Assembly: GCA_044238875.1 (NCBI GenBank)
Contig: JBIICM010000159.1
Coordinates: forward strand, 1-5,967
Origin: JAIBAI01 sp044238875
GTDB taxonomy: Bacteria; Bacteroidota; Bacteroidia; M30B66
Length of the DNA: 5,967 nt
Direction: 5' to 3'
Below are positions 1 to 5,967 of the stretch, piece by piece; positions within the stretch are counted from its first letter, which is position 1, and each line of letters begins with the position of its first letter. Under the pieces are notes generated by a model that saw only the letters and a program-made list of their open reading frames with translations, was not told the origin of the DNA and did not search any database. The position numbers were made by a program, and so were the translations under genes.

Positions 1-1291
1 TGTAGCCGCTACCTGGTATCTGCCCCACAGGTATTGTGCCCTGAACGGTACCATTGCCCGTACCCGTCAATGTGCCAATGCTTATCGGTGAAGCAAAACT
101 GCCGGAGGCATCAGAAAGCTGAGCAGTGAATACATTGCCCGAATTAAAGGTGCCTGTAACAGTAAACGGAACGGATACTGGAGAGCCTGCACAGAATGGA
201 ATTCCTGTTATGATTCCGGTTGTAATGTTAGCTGAAACTACATTGCATAATTCAGCCAATAGTCGCCCTGCTGCTCCATCTCCACCCTTGGCAGAACCTC
301 CATTAGATCCACTTGATGCCCCTCCGCTACCACCGCTTACAACTGTATTGACTCCTGCTGTAAACCCTGAGATCGAATTGTACTGAAGAAATATTGTACC
401 ACCACTTCCGCCGCCGCCAGAGCCACCATATGCACCGCCATTATTAGTTGAAGTGCCTCCATTACCTCCTTTCACAGATATGATGCTTCCTGGTCCACCA
501 AAAGAGATGGCCGCTGCGATTATTTGTATTGCTCCGCCACCACCGCCGCCGCCGCCGCCTGCAGCACGAGAAATACTACCACGATTTCCTCCTCCACCTC
601 CTCCGGATCCTCCAAGTAGATTTGAATTGATTGAAGATTGAATCATAAATGTCGTTAATGCAGGATCACCATATACAGATCCTCCTAATCCTCCTGACCC
701 TCCGTCAGTAGTGTTCCCATTTTGACCTGTCAGGCTATAGCCACCTCCACCACCTGCACCAGCGCTCCAAGGTGCCGATTGATTATTGCCTTTTCCACCG
801 CGACCTCCACCCGATGAAGTTCCAAAGCTTTGTCCTTGATTACCATCTAAAGGCCCTCCGGCAGATCCTCCGACTCCTCCGACTCCTCCCCAGCCACCTC
901 CTCCTGCTCCTCCTGCTCCTCCAATACCTCCACTAAAAGTACCACCAGTGCCATTAGAACCATTTGTACCGGCTGCATTTAATATACCTGAACCTAAGAT
1001 TGTAAATGTACCTGTGCAACGTATAATTAATGGTCCGCTACCGCTAGAAACTGTGACAATAACCCCGTTGTTAATTGTAAAGTTATTAAAGTTATATGTA
1101 CCTCCCGGCATGGTAGTATTTGCAACAACAATTACATCATTACCAGAAATACTTACAGCCGGTGAACCACTTGAGAATGGAGAAGGATTTCCTGTTATAA
1201 GGCCTGTGCCAAAATCACATTGACCGGAAGCAGACTTTACTGTCAGAATTAGATAATAAAATGAATAAAAAGCAATCCTTATCAACTTCAT
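1..1291 (-). CDS. Secreted glycine-rich protein with C-terminal Ig-like module (3' end outside window)
   Basis: I translated the minus strand by hand from the ATG at 1291-1289. It stays open for 430 codons and runs off the left edge, so the C-terminus is missing. Residues 1-23 look like a signal peptide (MKLIRIAF start, hydrophobic core, ASG|Q cleavage), so the product is exported. Residues about 45-110 are rich in Val, Ile, Thr and Asn, as in beta-strand repeats. Residues about 111-350 hold roughly 94 glycines in 240 residues, in runs such as AGGAGGGGWGGVGG and a nine-Gly run at 245-253, broken by short strand-like pieces (AIQIIAAAISF, GTIFLQYNSI). This suggests a beta-solenoid or polyglycine-type fold, which is inference. 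Residues about 355-430 match the Ig-like module common in Bacteroidetes surface proteins (PFCAGSPVSVPFTV, then FTAQLSDASGSFASP). A T9SS sorting domain may follow beyond the edge. The start lies 2 bases after the upstream stop (TAA-TA-ATG), implying translational coupling. The specific function is unknown; adhesin or matrix component is a guess. Confidence 0.88.
   Translation of the reverse strand, partial: MKLIRIAFYSFYYLILTVKSASGQCDFGTGLITGNPSPFSSGSPAVSISGNDVIVVANTTMPGGTYNFNNFTINNGVIVTVSSGSGPLIIRCTGTFTILGSGILNAAGTNGSNGTGGTFSGGIGGAGGAGGGGWGGVGGVGGSAGGPLDGNQGQSFGTSSGGGRGGKGNNQSAPWSAGAGGGGGYSLTGQNGNTTDGGSGGLGGSVYGDPALTTFMIQSSINSNLLGGSGGGGGGNRGSISRAAGGGGGGGGGAIQIIAAAISFGGPGSIISVKGGNGGTSTNNGGAYGGSGGGGSGGTIFLQYNSISGFTAGVNTVVSGGSGGASSGSNGGSAKGGDGAAGRLLAELCNVVSANITTGIITGIPFCAGSPVSVPFTVTGTFNSGNVFTAQLSDASGSFASPISIGTLTGTGNGTVQGTIPVGQIPGSGY
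533..559 (-). repeat. Nine-glycine tract with (GGC)5 trinucleotide repeat
   Basis: On the minus strand residues 245-253 of the glycine-rich protein are nine consecutive glycines. The first five are identical GGC codons (545-559), followed by GGT, GGT, GGC and GGA. Elsewhere in the glycine-rich part GGA and GGT dominate, so this GC-rich microsatellite stands out. A length change by slippage would add or remove whole glycines and keep the frame. Confidence 0.8.
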
Positions 1292-1293
1292 TA

Positions 1294-2325
1294 TTACTTC
1301 ACAACTTTGCTGGTAAACGATTCAGCTCCCTGGGTAAGTTTGAGGTAGTAAACACCCTTTGCAAACGAAGTAAAATCAACAGGTACGATTAGTTCGGGTT
1401 TACCATTGATTTGCTCATCATGCAATAACTGACCAAGCATGTTAAACACCTGCAATTGTACTTTCTCCGGCCTGTTCATTGCCAGCTTTACAAACGTGGT
1501 TGTTTCAACAGGGTTTGGGCCTATCTGTACCTTGGTGCCTGTTAATTCTGTAAATCCAAGTTTGATTACACGGATGGTCTTGGTGAGGGTATCATTACCA
1601 CATTCGCCCTGAGCAATGAGCGATACAACATAATCATTGTCGAAGGGGAACTGAGCAGTAGGGTTTTCCTCTGTGGAGGTATTACCGGGACCGAAATTCC
1701 ACGAATAGGAAGTGCCGCCGGTTGAAGTATTGGTGAACTTTAAAACAAAATTGCCTGTCTGCTCATAAGTAAAACCTGCAACGGGTTTGCTTCCGGTGGT
1801 AACCGTGAATGACTTCGAAGCTGAACAACCACCGCTATTGCCCGTTACTGTATAGGTGGTAGTTGATTGCGGCGAAACAATGGCAGAATCAGCATTGGTA
1901 GATGACAATCCCTGAGCAGGTGACCAGGTGTAATTGCTGGCTCCCGTAGCGCGCACTATTACAGAACCTCCGTTGCAAATCAGTGCATTTGCAGGTTTTA
2001 GATTAATGGTGGGCGCTTGCTGCAATAGTATCCAATAGTCTGCATCCTGCCCTTTGCATCCAAAGCTGTTTACACTGCTTACTGTAATTTTATACAAGCC
2101 CGGAACAGTACCCCATTTAACAAATAAAGTGTCACTTGTTTCGTTAACCATAGTTCCGCCTGATGCAAGGTCCCAGTCATATTGAACGCCACTTTCGGGA
2201 TTACTGATAAAATATCGGATTAACGAAGTATCGCCGAGGCAGACGGTATCAGATGCGATTTGTGCCTGTATGGTGAAGGGTAATAGAACCCATAAAAATT
2301 TCAGGGAATTTAATAGATGCTTCAT
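1294..2325 (-). CDS. Secreted PKD/Ig-like protein with type IX secretion C-terminal sorting domain
   Basis: A complete 343-residue protein from ATG to TAA. Residues 1-21 form a signal peptide (hydrophobic FLWVLLPFTI, cleavage at QA|Q). Residues about 24-102 are a PKD-like module with C29/C90. Residues about 104-177 are an Ig-like module with C117/C167, containing YTWSPAQGLS and TTTYTVTG. Residues about 180-255 are a PKD domain recognisable from SYSWNFGPGNTSTEENPTA; its C242 has no partner. Residues about 264-343 fit the type A T9SS sorting domain: IGPNPVETTT, then VQLQVFNMLGQLL, then FAKGVYYLKL, ending TSKVVK. In that family the domain directs passage through the T9SS translocon, after which it is normally cleaved and the protein is anchored or released. 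The gene starts 6 bases after the upstream stop and ends 2 bases before the next start, so it is the middle gene of an operon. No Shine-Dalgarno is visible, as is usual in Bacteroidetes. The ligand or role is unknown; no enzymatic domain is visible. Confidence 0.93.
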   Translation of the reverse strand: MKHLLNSLKFLWVLLPFTIQAQIASDTVCLGDTSLIRYFISNPESGVQYDWDLASGGTMVNETSDTLFVKWGTVPGLYKITVSSVNSFGCKGQDADYWILLQQAPTINLKPANALICNGGSVIVRATGASNYTWSPAQGLSSTNADSAIVSPQSTTTYTVTGNSGGCSASKSFTVTTGSKPVAGFTYEQTGNFVLKFTNTSTGGTSYSWNFGPGNTSTEENPTAQFPFDNDYVVSLIAQGECGNDTLTKTIRVIKLGFTELTGTKVQIGPNPVETTTFVKLAMNRPEKVQLQVFNMLGQLLHDEQINGKPELIVPVDFTSFAKGVYYLKLTQGAESFTSKVVK

Positions 2326-2331
2326 GATTGT

Positions 2332-3696
2332 TTAGTTCTTATGCTGAATGATTGGAGTGGCTGGAGTAGCCGGCTGGGTGTTAACAGTTGCTGAACCCGC
2401 TGACGAGGTGCATCCGGCAGAATTTCTAACCGTGATATTTTTTAGTCCGGGGGTAAGATTGGAAAAATCAACACCTGCCTGATAATTTGTTCCATCTATA
2501 CTATAGGTTAAATCAGGGCCTGTTGGCGCAGAAACGGTCACAGAACCGGTAGCGGTAGAACAGGTTGGCTGTGTTACTGTCAGGGTTGGAGCTGCCGGGG
2601 TTGCCGGCTGCGGATTCACAGTAAGCGCGGTGGCCGGAGAAGTACATCCGCTTGAATTTCTTACGGTAACATTCACCGGACCGGCAGCAACACCGCTGAA
2701 ATTTAATGTAGATACATAATTGGTTCCGTTAATGCTGTAAGTCAATCCTACATCGGTGGGGTCGGTAATAACAATGGTACCGGTAGCAACCGTACAAGTA
2801 GGCTGCGCAGTAACACTGGCCGTTGGCGCAGCCGGTGATGAGGGGGCTGGGTTTACTGTAACGGAAGTATTTAGAGATACGCAGTTATTGGCATCTCTTG
2901 CTGTTACTGTATATGCGGCCGGATTAACTCCGATGAAAGTACCAGAAGTTTGATAAGCTGATCCATCAATGCTATACTGAATACCTGATGTTGTCGGAGA
3001 AACGACAATAGTTCCAGTTGGTGTTGCACAGCTGGGCTGCACGGTAACACTTGCTGTTGGTGCGGCCGGGCGTGTAATAGTAAGGGCGAGGCTGCCTGTA
3101 ATTGATGTGGCGGTGCACCCTCCTTTGTCAGATGCGGCTGTTATCGTTCCTGAATAGTTGCCGGAAGGCGTAATGCCAGGTACCGGAACCGTAATCGTAT
3201 GGACTTTAGTGAGTATATTGGATTCAGTAAATGGTCCAATGGTGGAGCCTCCGTTGGAGAAACTATATGTGACGCTGAAAGGCGCCCTTCCGGTAAATGT
3301 TACAGTAAAAGAAATACTGCCCGCTACACCAGCACAGATATTAAAAGGACCTCCGGAAACGACAGCTGTGGGACGGTATCTTACCACATCAAGGGTTGCC
3401 TGCGGACTGGTGCAACCTGCGCCATTGGTTTCGGTCACACGCACCTGATCAGTGCCTAAAGTATTGGGCCAGTTCACGTAAATACTGTCATCATTGGGCT
3501 GAGGAACAGTAGTGCCTGCTCCTGTGATTGTCCAGCTGTAGGTTGATGTTGGTACAGAGGAGGCTGGAGGGATACGGTACACCACGTTGGTTGAACCTGC
3601 ACAAACAGAATCAGGATTGGAGGATACATAACCTTGAGCCAGAACATATTGAGACAATGCGATCAGCACCAAGAAGGGTAAAAAAGATTTTTTCAT
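2332..3696 (-). CDS. Secreted protein of five PKD/Ig-like modules, no sorting domain
   Basis: A 454-residue protein. I start it at the ATG at 3696-3694 because this gives a clean signal peptide (MKKSFLPFLVLIALSQYVLA|Q). The frame is open further to a TTG at 3759, but that would overlap lepA and add a charged leader. Modules: residues 27-108 PKD-like (YSWTITGAG, SIYVNW), 109-209 a second Ig-like domain, then three tandem repeats at 210-287, 288-366 and 367-444. Each module carries exactly one cysteine pair (C32/C95, C121/C194, C223/C272, C301/C351, C379/C429), consistent with intramodule disulfides in an exported protein. After the third repeat the protein starts a fourth unit (PATP) and stops nine residues later (IIQHKN). 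No T9SS C-terminal domain is present, unlike its downstream neighbour 6 bases away. It may be periplasmic, exported another way, or have lost its tail. Function is unknown; a structural or adhesive surface role is inference. Confidence 0.9.
   Translation of the reverse strand: MKKSFLPFLVLIALSQYVLAQGYVSSNPDSVCAGSTNVVYRIPPASSVPTSTYSWTITGAGTTVPQPNDDSIYVNWPNTLGTDQVRVTETNGAGCTSPQATLDVVRYRPTAVVSGGPFNICAGVAGSISFTVTFTGRAPFSVTYSFSNGGSTIGPFTESNILTKVHTITVPVPGITPSGNYSGTITAASDKGGCTATSITGSLALTITRPAAPTASVTVQPSCATPTGTIVVSPTTSGIQYSIDGSAYQTSGTFIGVNPAAYTVTARDANNCVSLNTSVTVNPAPSSPAAPTASVTAQPTCTVATGTIVITDPTDVGLTYSINGTNYVSTLNFSGVAAGPVNVTVRNSSGCTSPATALTVNPQPATPAAPTLTVTQPTCSTATGSVTVSAPTGPDLTYSIDGTNYQAGVDFSNLTPGLKNITVRNSAGCTSSAGSATVNTQPATPATPIIQHKN
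2365..3069 (-). repeat. Three tandem 78-79-residue Ig-like repeats
   Basis: Within the 454-residue protein, units of 78, 79 and 78 residues lie head to tail (2836-3069, 2599-2835, 2365-2598). Each begins PAAPT and continues with QP(S/T)C, (T)GT or TGS, a YSI(D/N)G core followed by Y, an F or NF strand, and a closing C before the proline-containing linker (VNPAPSS, VNPQPAT, VNTQPAT). Units 2 and 3 are closest to each other (VTVRNSSGCTS versus ITVRNSAGCTS). A fourth unit begins (PATP) and is cut off by the stop codon. The repeats probably arose by in-gene duplication. Confidence 0.85.
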
Positions 3697-3716
3697 GGGT
3701 CTTTTATGAGAGAGGC

Positions 3717-3743
3717 CTAAAGTAAAGATTTTTTTATTTCCAA
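3717..3743 (-). promoter_or_regulatory. Weak candidate Bacteroidetes-type promoter for the secreted-protein operon
   Basis: In the 55-base gap between the lepA stop and the secreted-protein start, the minus strand has TACTTTAG (3717-3724), one mismatch from TAnnTTTG. A TTGG (3740-3743) lies 15 bases upstream. The spacing is shorter than usual, so this is only a candidate. The start codon at 3696 would lie about 20 bases downstream of the box. The operon may instead be read through from lepA. Confidence 0.3.
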
Positions 3744-3751
3744 CGAAATTT

Positions 3752-5539
3752 TTAATCAATCTTCAAAACAGCCATAAAGGCGTCTTGTGGAATTTCAACT
3801 GAGCCTACCTGTCTCATGCGCTTCTTGCCTTCCTTTTGCTTTTCAAGCAGTTTTCTTTTTCGGCTGATATCACCGCCATAGCATTTTGCTGTTACATCTT
3901 TCCGGAGGGCTTTTACAGTTTCCCTCGCAATTACCTTGGCTCCAATCGCAGCCTGAATAGCGATTTCGAACTGCTGTCTTGGTAATAGTTCCTTTAACTT
4001 CTCACAAATCTTTTTACCAAAATCATAGGCGTGATCTCTGTGAATCAGTGAAGATAAAGCATCAACTTGTTCGCCGTTCAGCAAAAGATCAAGCTTCACC
4101 AAATTTGACTCCCGGTAATCAATCGGAGTATAATCAAACGATGCATACCCGCGTGAAATGGTTTTGAGTTTGTCGAAGAAATCAAAAACAACCTCGCCCA
4201 GGGGCATCTCGAAAATCAATTCAACCCGGTCGGTAGTTAGGTAAACCTGATTTTTTAAAATGCCGCGCTTGGCTATACACAGGTTCATAATCTGGCCTAC
4301 GTAATCACTTTTCGTGATCAGCTGAGCCTTTATAAAGGGTTCTTCCACATGATCCAGCTTGCTGGGGTCGGGAAGATCAGAGGGGTTATTTACGATAATC
4401 AGCTCACCATTGGTCAGGAATGCCCTGTAGGAAACGTTGGGTACCGTGGTGATTACGGTCATACCAAACTCCCGTTCGAGCCTTTCCTGGATGATTTCCA
4501 TGTGAAGCATCCCGAGGAAGCCGCAGCGGAATCCAAAACCAAGTGCCGCAGAACTTTCAGGTTCAAAAGTCAGCGAGGCGTCGTTCAGGCGCAGTTTTTC
4601 CATGGAGTTGCGCAGCTCCTCAAAATCTTCGGTATCGACGGGGTAAATGCCGGCAAACACCATGGGCTTTACATCTTCAAAGCCCTGTATGGTGGTCTCA
4701 CAAGGGCGGTCAACATGGGTAATGGTATCTCCCACTTTCACTTCCCGTGCATCCTTAATGCCTGAAATAAGGTAGCCTACATCCCCTGCACTTACCTCAT
4801 CGTTCGGCTCTGGTTTCAGCCGCAGAAAGCCGATTTCTTCAGCGAAATATTCCTTACCGGTAGCCACAAATTTAACCTTATCACCTTTTCGAAGTTTCCC
4901 GTTGATTACCCTGAAATAGGCGTAAATTCCGCGAAAAGAATTAAAAACCGAGTCGAATATCAATGCCTGAAGCGATGCGTCTGGGTCGCCTTTAGGTGCC
5001 GGAATCCGGTTAACAATCGCATGTAAAATGTCATATACGCCCTGACCGGTTTTGCCTGAGGCGGGGATGATATCTTCTCTTTTGCAACCAATCAGGTCAA
5101 CAATCTGATCTTTCACCTCCTCGGGCATCGCTCCGGGAAGATCCATTTTATTAAGTACCGGAATAATTTCCAGATCATGCTCCAGTGCAAGGTAGAGGTT
5201 TGAAATTGTTTGCGCCTGTATGCCCTGTGTAGCATCAACAATCAGCAGGGCTCCTTCGCAGGCCGCAATAGAGCGTGAAACCTCGTATGAAAAATCAACG
5301 TGACCGGGCGTATCTATGAGATTCAGCGAATAACGGCTGCCCTCATGGTTGTAGGTCATCTTAATGGCCTTTGACTTGATGGTAATGCCACGCTCTCTTT
5401 CAAGATCCATGTCATCAAGTACCTGATCCTGCTGTTCTCTTTTTGAAATGGTTTGGGTGTACTCAAGCAGGCGATCAGCCAGGGTTGATTTACCGTGATC
5501 AATGTGTGCAATGATGCAGAAATTTCGGATGTGCTTCAC
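3752..5539 (-). CDS. lepA: Elongation factor 4 (LepA), ribosome back-translocase GTPase
   Basis: A complete 595-residue protein, the usual LepA length. LepA is a cytoplasmic ribosome-associated translational GTPase, implicated in back-translocation, recovery of stalled ribosomes and 30S biogenesis. GTPase motifs are intact: G1 AHIDHGKST (11-19), G2 RGITI (50-54), G3 DTPGH (76-80, with the catalytic-type His80), G4 NKMD (130-133) and a G5-type ASGK (160-163). EF-G-like domains II, III and V follow (for example RCGFLGMLHMEI), and the LepA-specific C-terminal domain ends with GGDISRKRKLLEKQKEGKKR and VEIPQDAFMAVLKID. The start is GTG at 5539-5537: it gives the conserved MKHIRNFCIIAHIDHGKST N-terminus, and an in-frame TGA six codons upstream with no ATG between excludes a longer form. 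There is a 55-base gap to the response regulator upstream and another to the secreted-protein operon downstream. No truncation or missing key residue is seen. Confidence 0.98.
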   Translation of the reverse strand: MKHIRNFCIIAHIDHGKSTLADRLLEYTQTISKREQQDQVLDDMDLERERGITIKSKAIKMTYNHEGSRYSLNLIDTPGHVDFSYEVSRSIAACEGALLIVDATQGIQAQTISNLYLALEHDLEIIPVLNKMDLPGAMPEEVKDQIVDLIGCKREDIIPASGKTGQGVYDILHAIVNRIPAPKGDPDASLQALIFDSVFNSFRGIYAYFRVINGKLRKGDKVKFVATGKEYFAEEIGFLRLKPEPNDEVSAGDVGYLISGIKDAREVKVGDTITHVDRPCETTIQGFEDVKPMVFAGIYPVDTEDFEELRNSMEKLRLNDASLTFEPESSAALGFGFRCGFLGMLHMEIIQERLEREFGMTVITTVPNVSYRAFLTNGELIIVNNPSDLPDPSKLDHVEEPFIKAQLITKSDYVGQIMNLCIAKRGILKNQVYLTTDRVELIFEMPLGEVVFDFFDKLKTISRGYASFDYTPIDYRESNLVKLDLLLNGEQVDALSSLIHRDHAYDFGKKICEKLKELLPRQQFEIAIQAAIGAKVIARETVKALRKDVTAKCYGGDISRKRKLLEKQKEGKKRMRQVGSVEIPQDAFMAVLKID

Positions 5540-5544
5540 AGGTG

Positions 5545-5574
5545 CAAATGTACGTCAAATTGAGCACTAACAAA
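5545..5574 (-). promoter_or_regulatory. Bacteroidetes-type promoter for lepA
   Basis: Reading the minus strand, TTTG (5571-5574) is followed after 18 bases by TACATTTG (5545-5552). Both match the Bacteroidetes -33 TTTG and -7 TAnnTTTG elements with normal spacing. The lepA GTG lies only 5 bases after the -7 box, so transcription would start at or next to the start codon and the mRNA would be leaderless or nearly so. This transcription start is inferred, not shown. Confidence 0.6.
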
Positions 5575-5594
5575 CCCGTACAGGTTTTTGCTTT

Positions 5595-5967
5595 TCAGTA
5601 ACTCAGCCCTGTTAACTTTTCTTTGGTGAGTGGTTTGGGAATGAAACCAAGAACTATTGGGTTGGCTATTGCACGCTGCAAATCAAGCGGATCAATGGTT
5701 GATGAAAGCAAAATAATCCTGATCGCCGAAACCATATCACCAGGCATAGCCGAAAGCCTTTCAAGGAACTCAAACCCATCCATCTCCGGCATGCGGATAT
5801 CTAGCAAAATCAGATCAGGCAATTTATCGGCCTTACTCAGCTCGAACAGGGCATCTTCCGGAGAAGGCATTTCAACAATGGTTCCGTTGAAGCCACTTTG
5901 CACAAGCACCCGCTGATTGATAAAAAGGTCAACAGGGTTGTCTTCCACCAGCCAAATGATATTGAAG
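5595..5967 (-). CDS. Response regulator receiver-domain protein (5' end outside window)
   Basis: The minus-strand frame runs in from the right edge and gives 123 residues before TGA. The start lies outside, because the frame continues upstream as FNIIWLVEDNPVD; the GTG at 5948 is just the Val of LVEDN and not a start. Receiver-domain hallmarks are the acidic pair in VEDN (residues 8-9 of the visible part), the phosphoacceptor Asp56 in LILLDIRMPEMDG, Ser88/Ser89 in LLSSTIDP and Lys111 in FIPKPL. The protein ends about 10 residues after the lysine motif, so there is no output domain after it. It is most likely a stand-alone single-domain regulator that passes phosphate or acts by protein contact, but it could be the last domain of a larger hybrid kinase that starts outside. 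Its cognate kinase is not in the window. A 55-base gap separates it from lepA. Confidence 0.9.
   Translation of the reverse strand, partial: FNIIWLVEDNPVDLFINQRVLVQSGFNGTIVEMPSPEDALFELSKADKLPDLILLDIRMPEMDGFEFLERLSAMPGDMVSAIRIILLSSTIDPLDLQRAIANPIVLGFIPKPLTKEKLTGLSY

Noticed and set aside
126..1223. Proline-rich plus-strand reading frames at 126-386, 453-641 and 948-1223
   Set aside because: They are the antisense of glycine codons (GGN reads as NCC) in the continuous minus-strand gene. They lack signal peptides or recognisable domains, and the minus frame is open over the entire stretch.
2326..2334. Frameshift or read-through joining the 454- and 343-residue proteins
   Set aside because: The second protein has its own complete signal peptide immediately after its ATG, and reading through the stop does not continue a repeat.
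3731..3755. Hairpin ATTTC-GTTG-GAAAT after lepA as a terminator
   Set aside because: The stem is only 5 AT-rich pairs, and on the transcribed (minus) strand it is followed by an A-tract and not a T-tract. The T-tract is on the plus strand, where no gene needs it.
3697..3759. Longer N-terminus for the 454-residue protein starting at TTG 3759
   Set aside because: It would overlap the lepA stop, needs a rare start codon and puts 21 polar or charged residues before a good signal peptide that has its own ATG.
4349..4765. 138-residue plus-strand frame inside lepA
   Set aside because: It lies wholly antisense to conserved LepA sequence and has no recognisable domain; an open antisense frame is expected by chance in such a gene.
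5572..5587. Inverted repeat AAACC-CGTACA-GGTTT between the response regulator and lepA as a terminator
   Set aside because: Five pairs only, with no T-run after it on the minus strand, and it overlaps the TTTG promoter element of lepA. It could be chance.
5595..5948. GTG at 5948 as the start of the response regulator
   Set aside because: The frame is open to the right edge and upstream codons encode the expected first beta strand (FNIIWL), so the GTG is the internal Val of the VEDN motif.

Overview
The window looks like chromosomal DNA from a member of the Bacteroidota (Bacteroidetes). Three things point there: a C-terminal type IX secretion (T9SS, Por-type) sorting domain, secreted proteins built from PKD-like and Ig-like modules, and a TTTG / TAnnTTTG type promoter with no Shine-Dalgarno sequences. 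I cannot place it more finely from sequence alone.

All genes I can support lie on the minus strand, so the transcription order runs from the right end to the left end. (1) 5595-5967: a receiver-domain response regulator, cut by the right edge. (2) 3752-5539: complete lepA (elongation factor 4), starting at GTG. (3) 2332-3696: a 454-residue secreted protein with five tandem PKD/Ig-like modules, each carrying one cysteine pair, and no sorting domain. (4) 1294-2325: a 343-residue secreted protein with PKD-like, Ig-like and PKD modules and a T9SS sorting domain. (5) 1-1291: a secreted, extremely glycine-rich protein followed by an Ig-like module, cut by the left edge. Gene 5 is open for 430 codons with no stop inside the window.

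Genes 3, 4 and 5 are separated by only 6 and 2 bases, so they are very probably one transcription unit for a set of exported, probably cell-surface or matrix proteins. The two housekeeping-type genes to the right are each followed by a 55-base gap. The gap before lepA holds a good Bacteroidetes-type promoter that would give a nearly leaderless lepA mRNA. The gap before gene 3 holds only a weak promoter candidate.

There are no gene-free stretches over 300 bases and no tRNA, rRNA, CRISPR or mobile-element signatures. The region most worth attention is the three-gene secreted cluster, especially the glycine-rich protein at the left edge.
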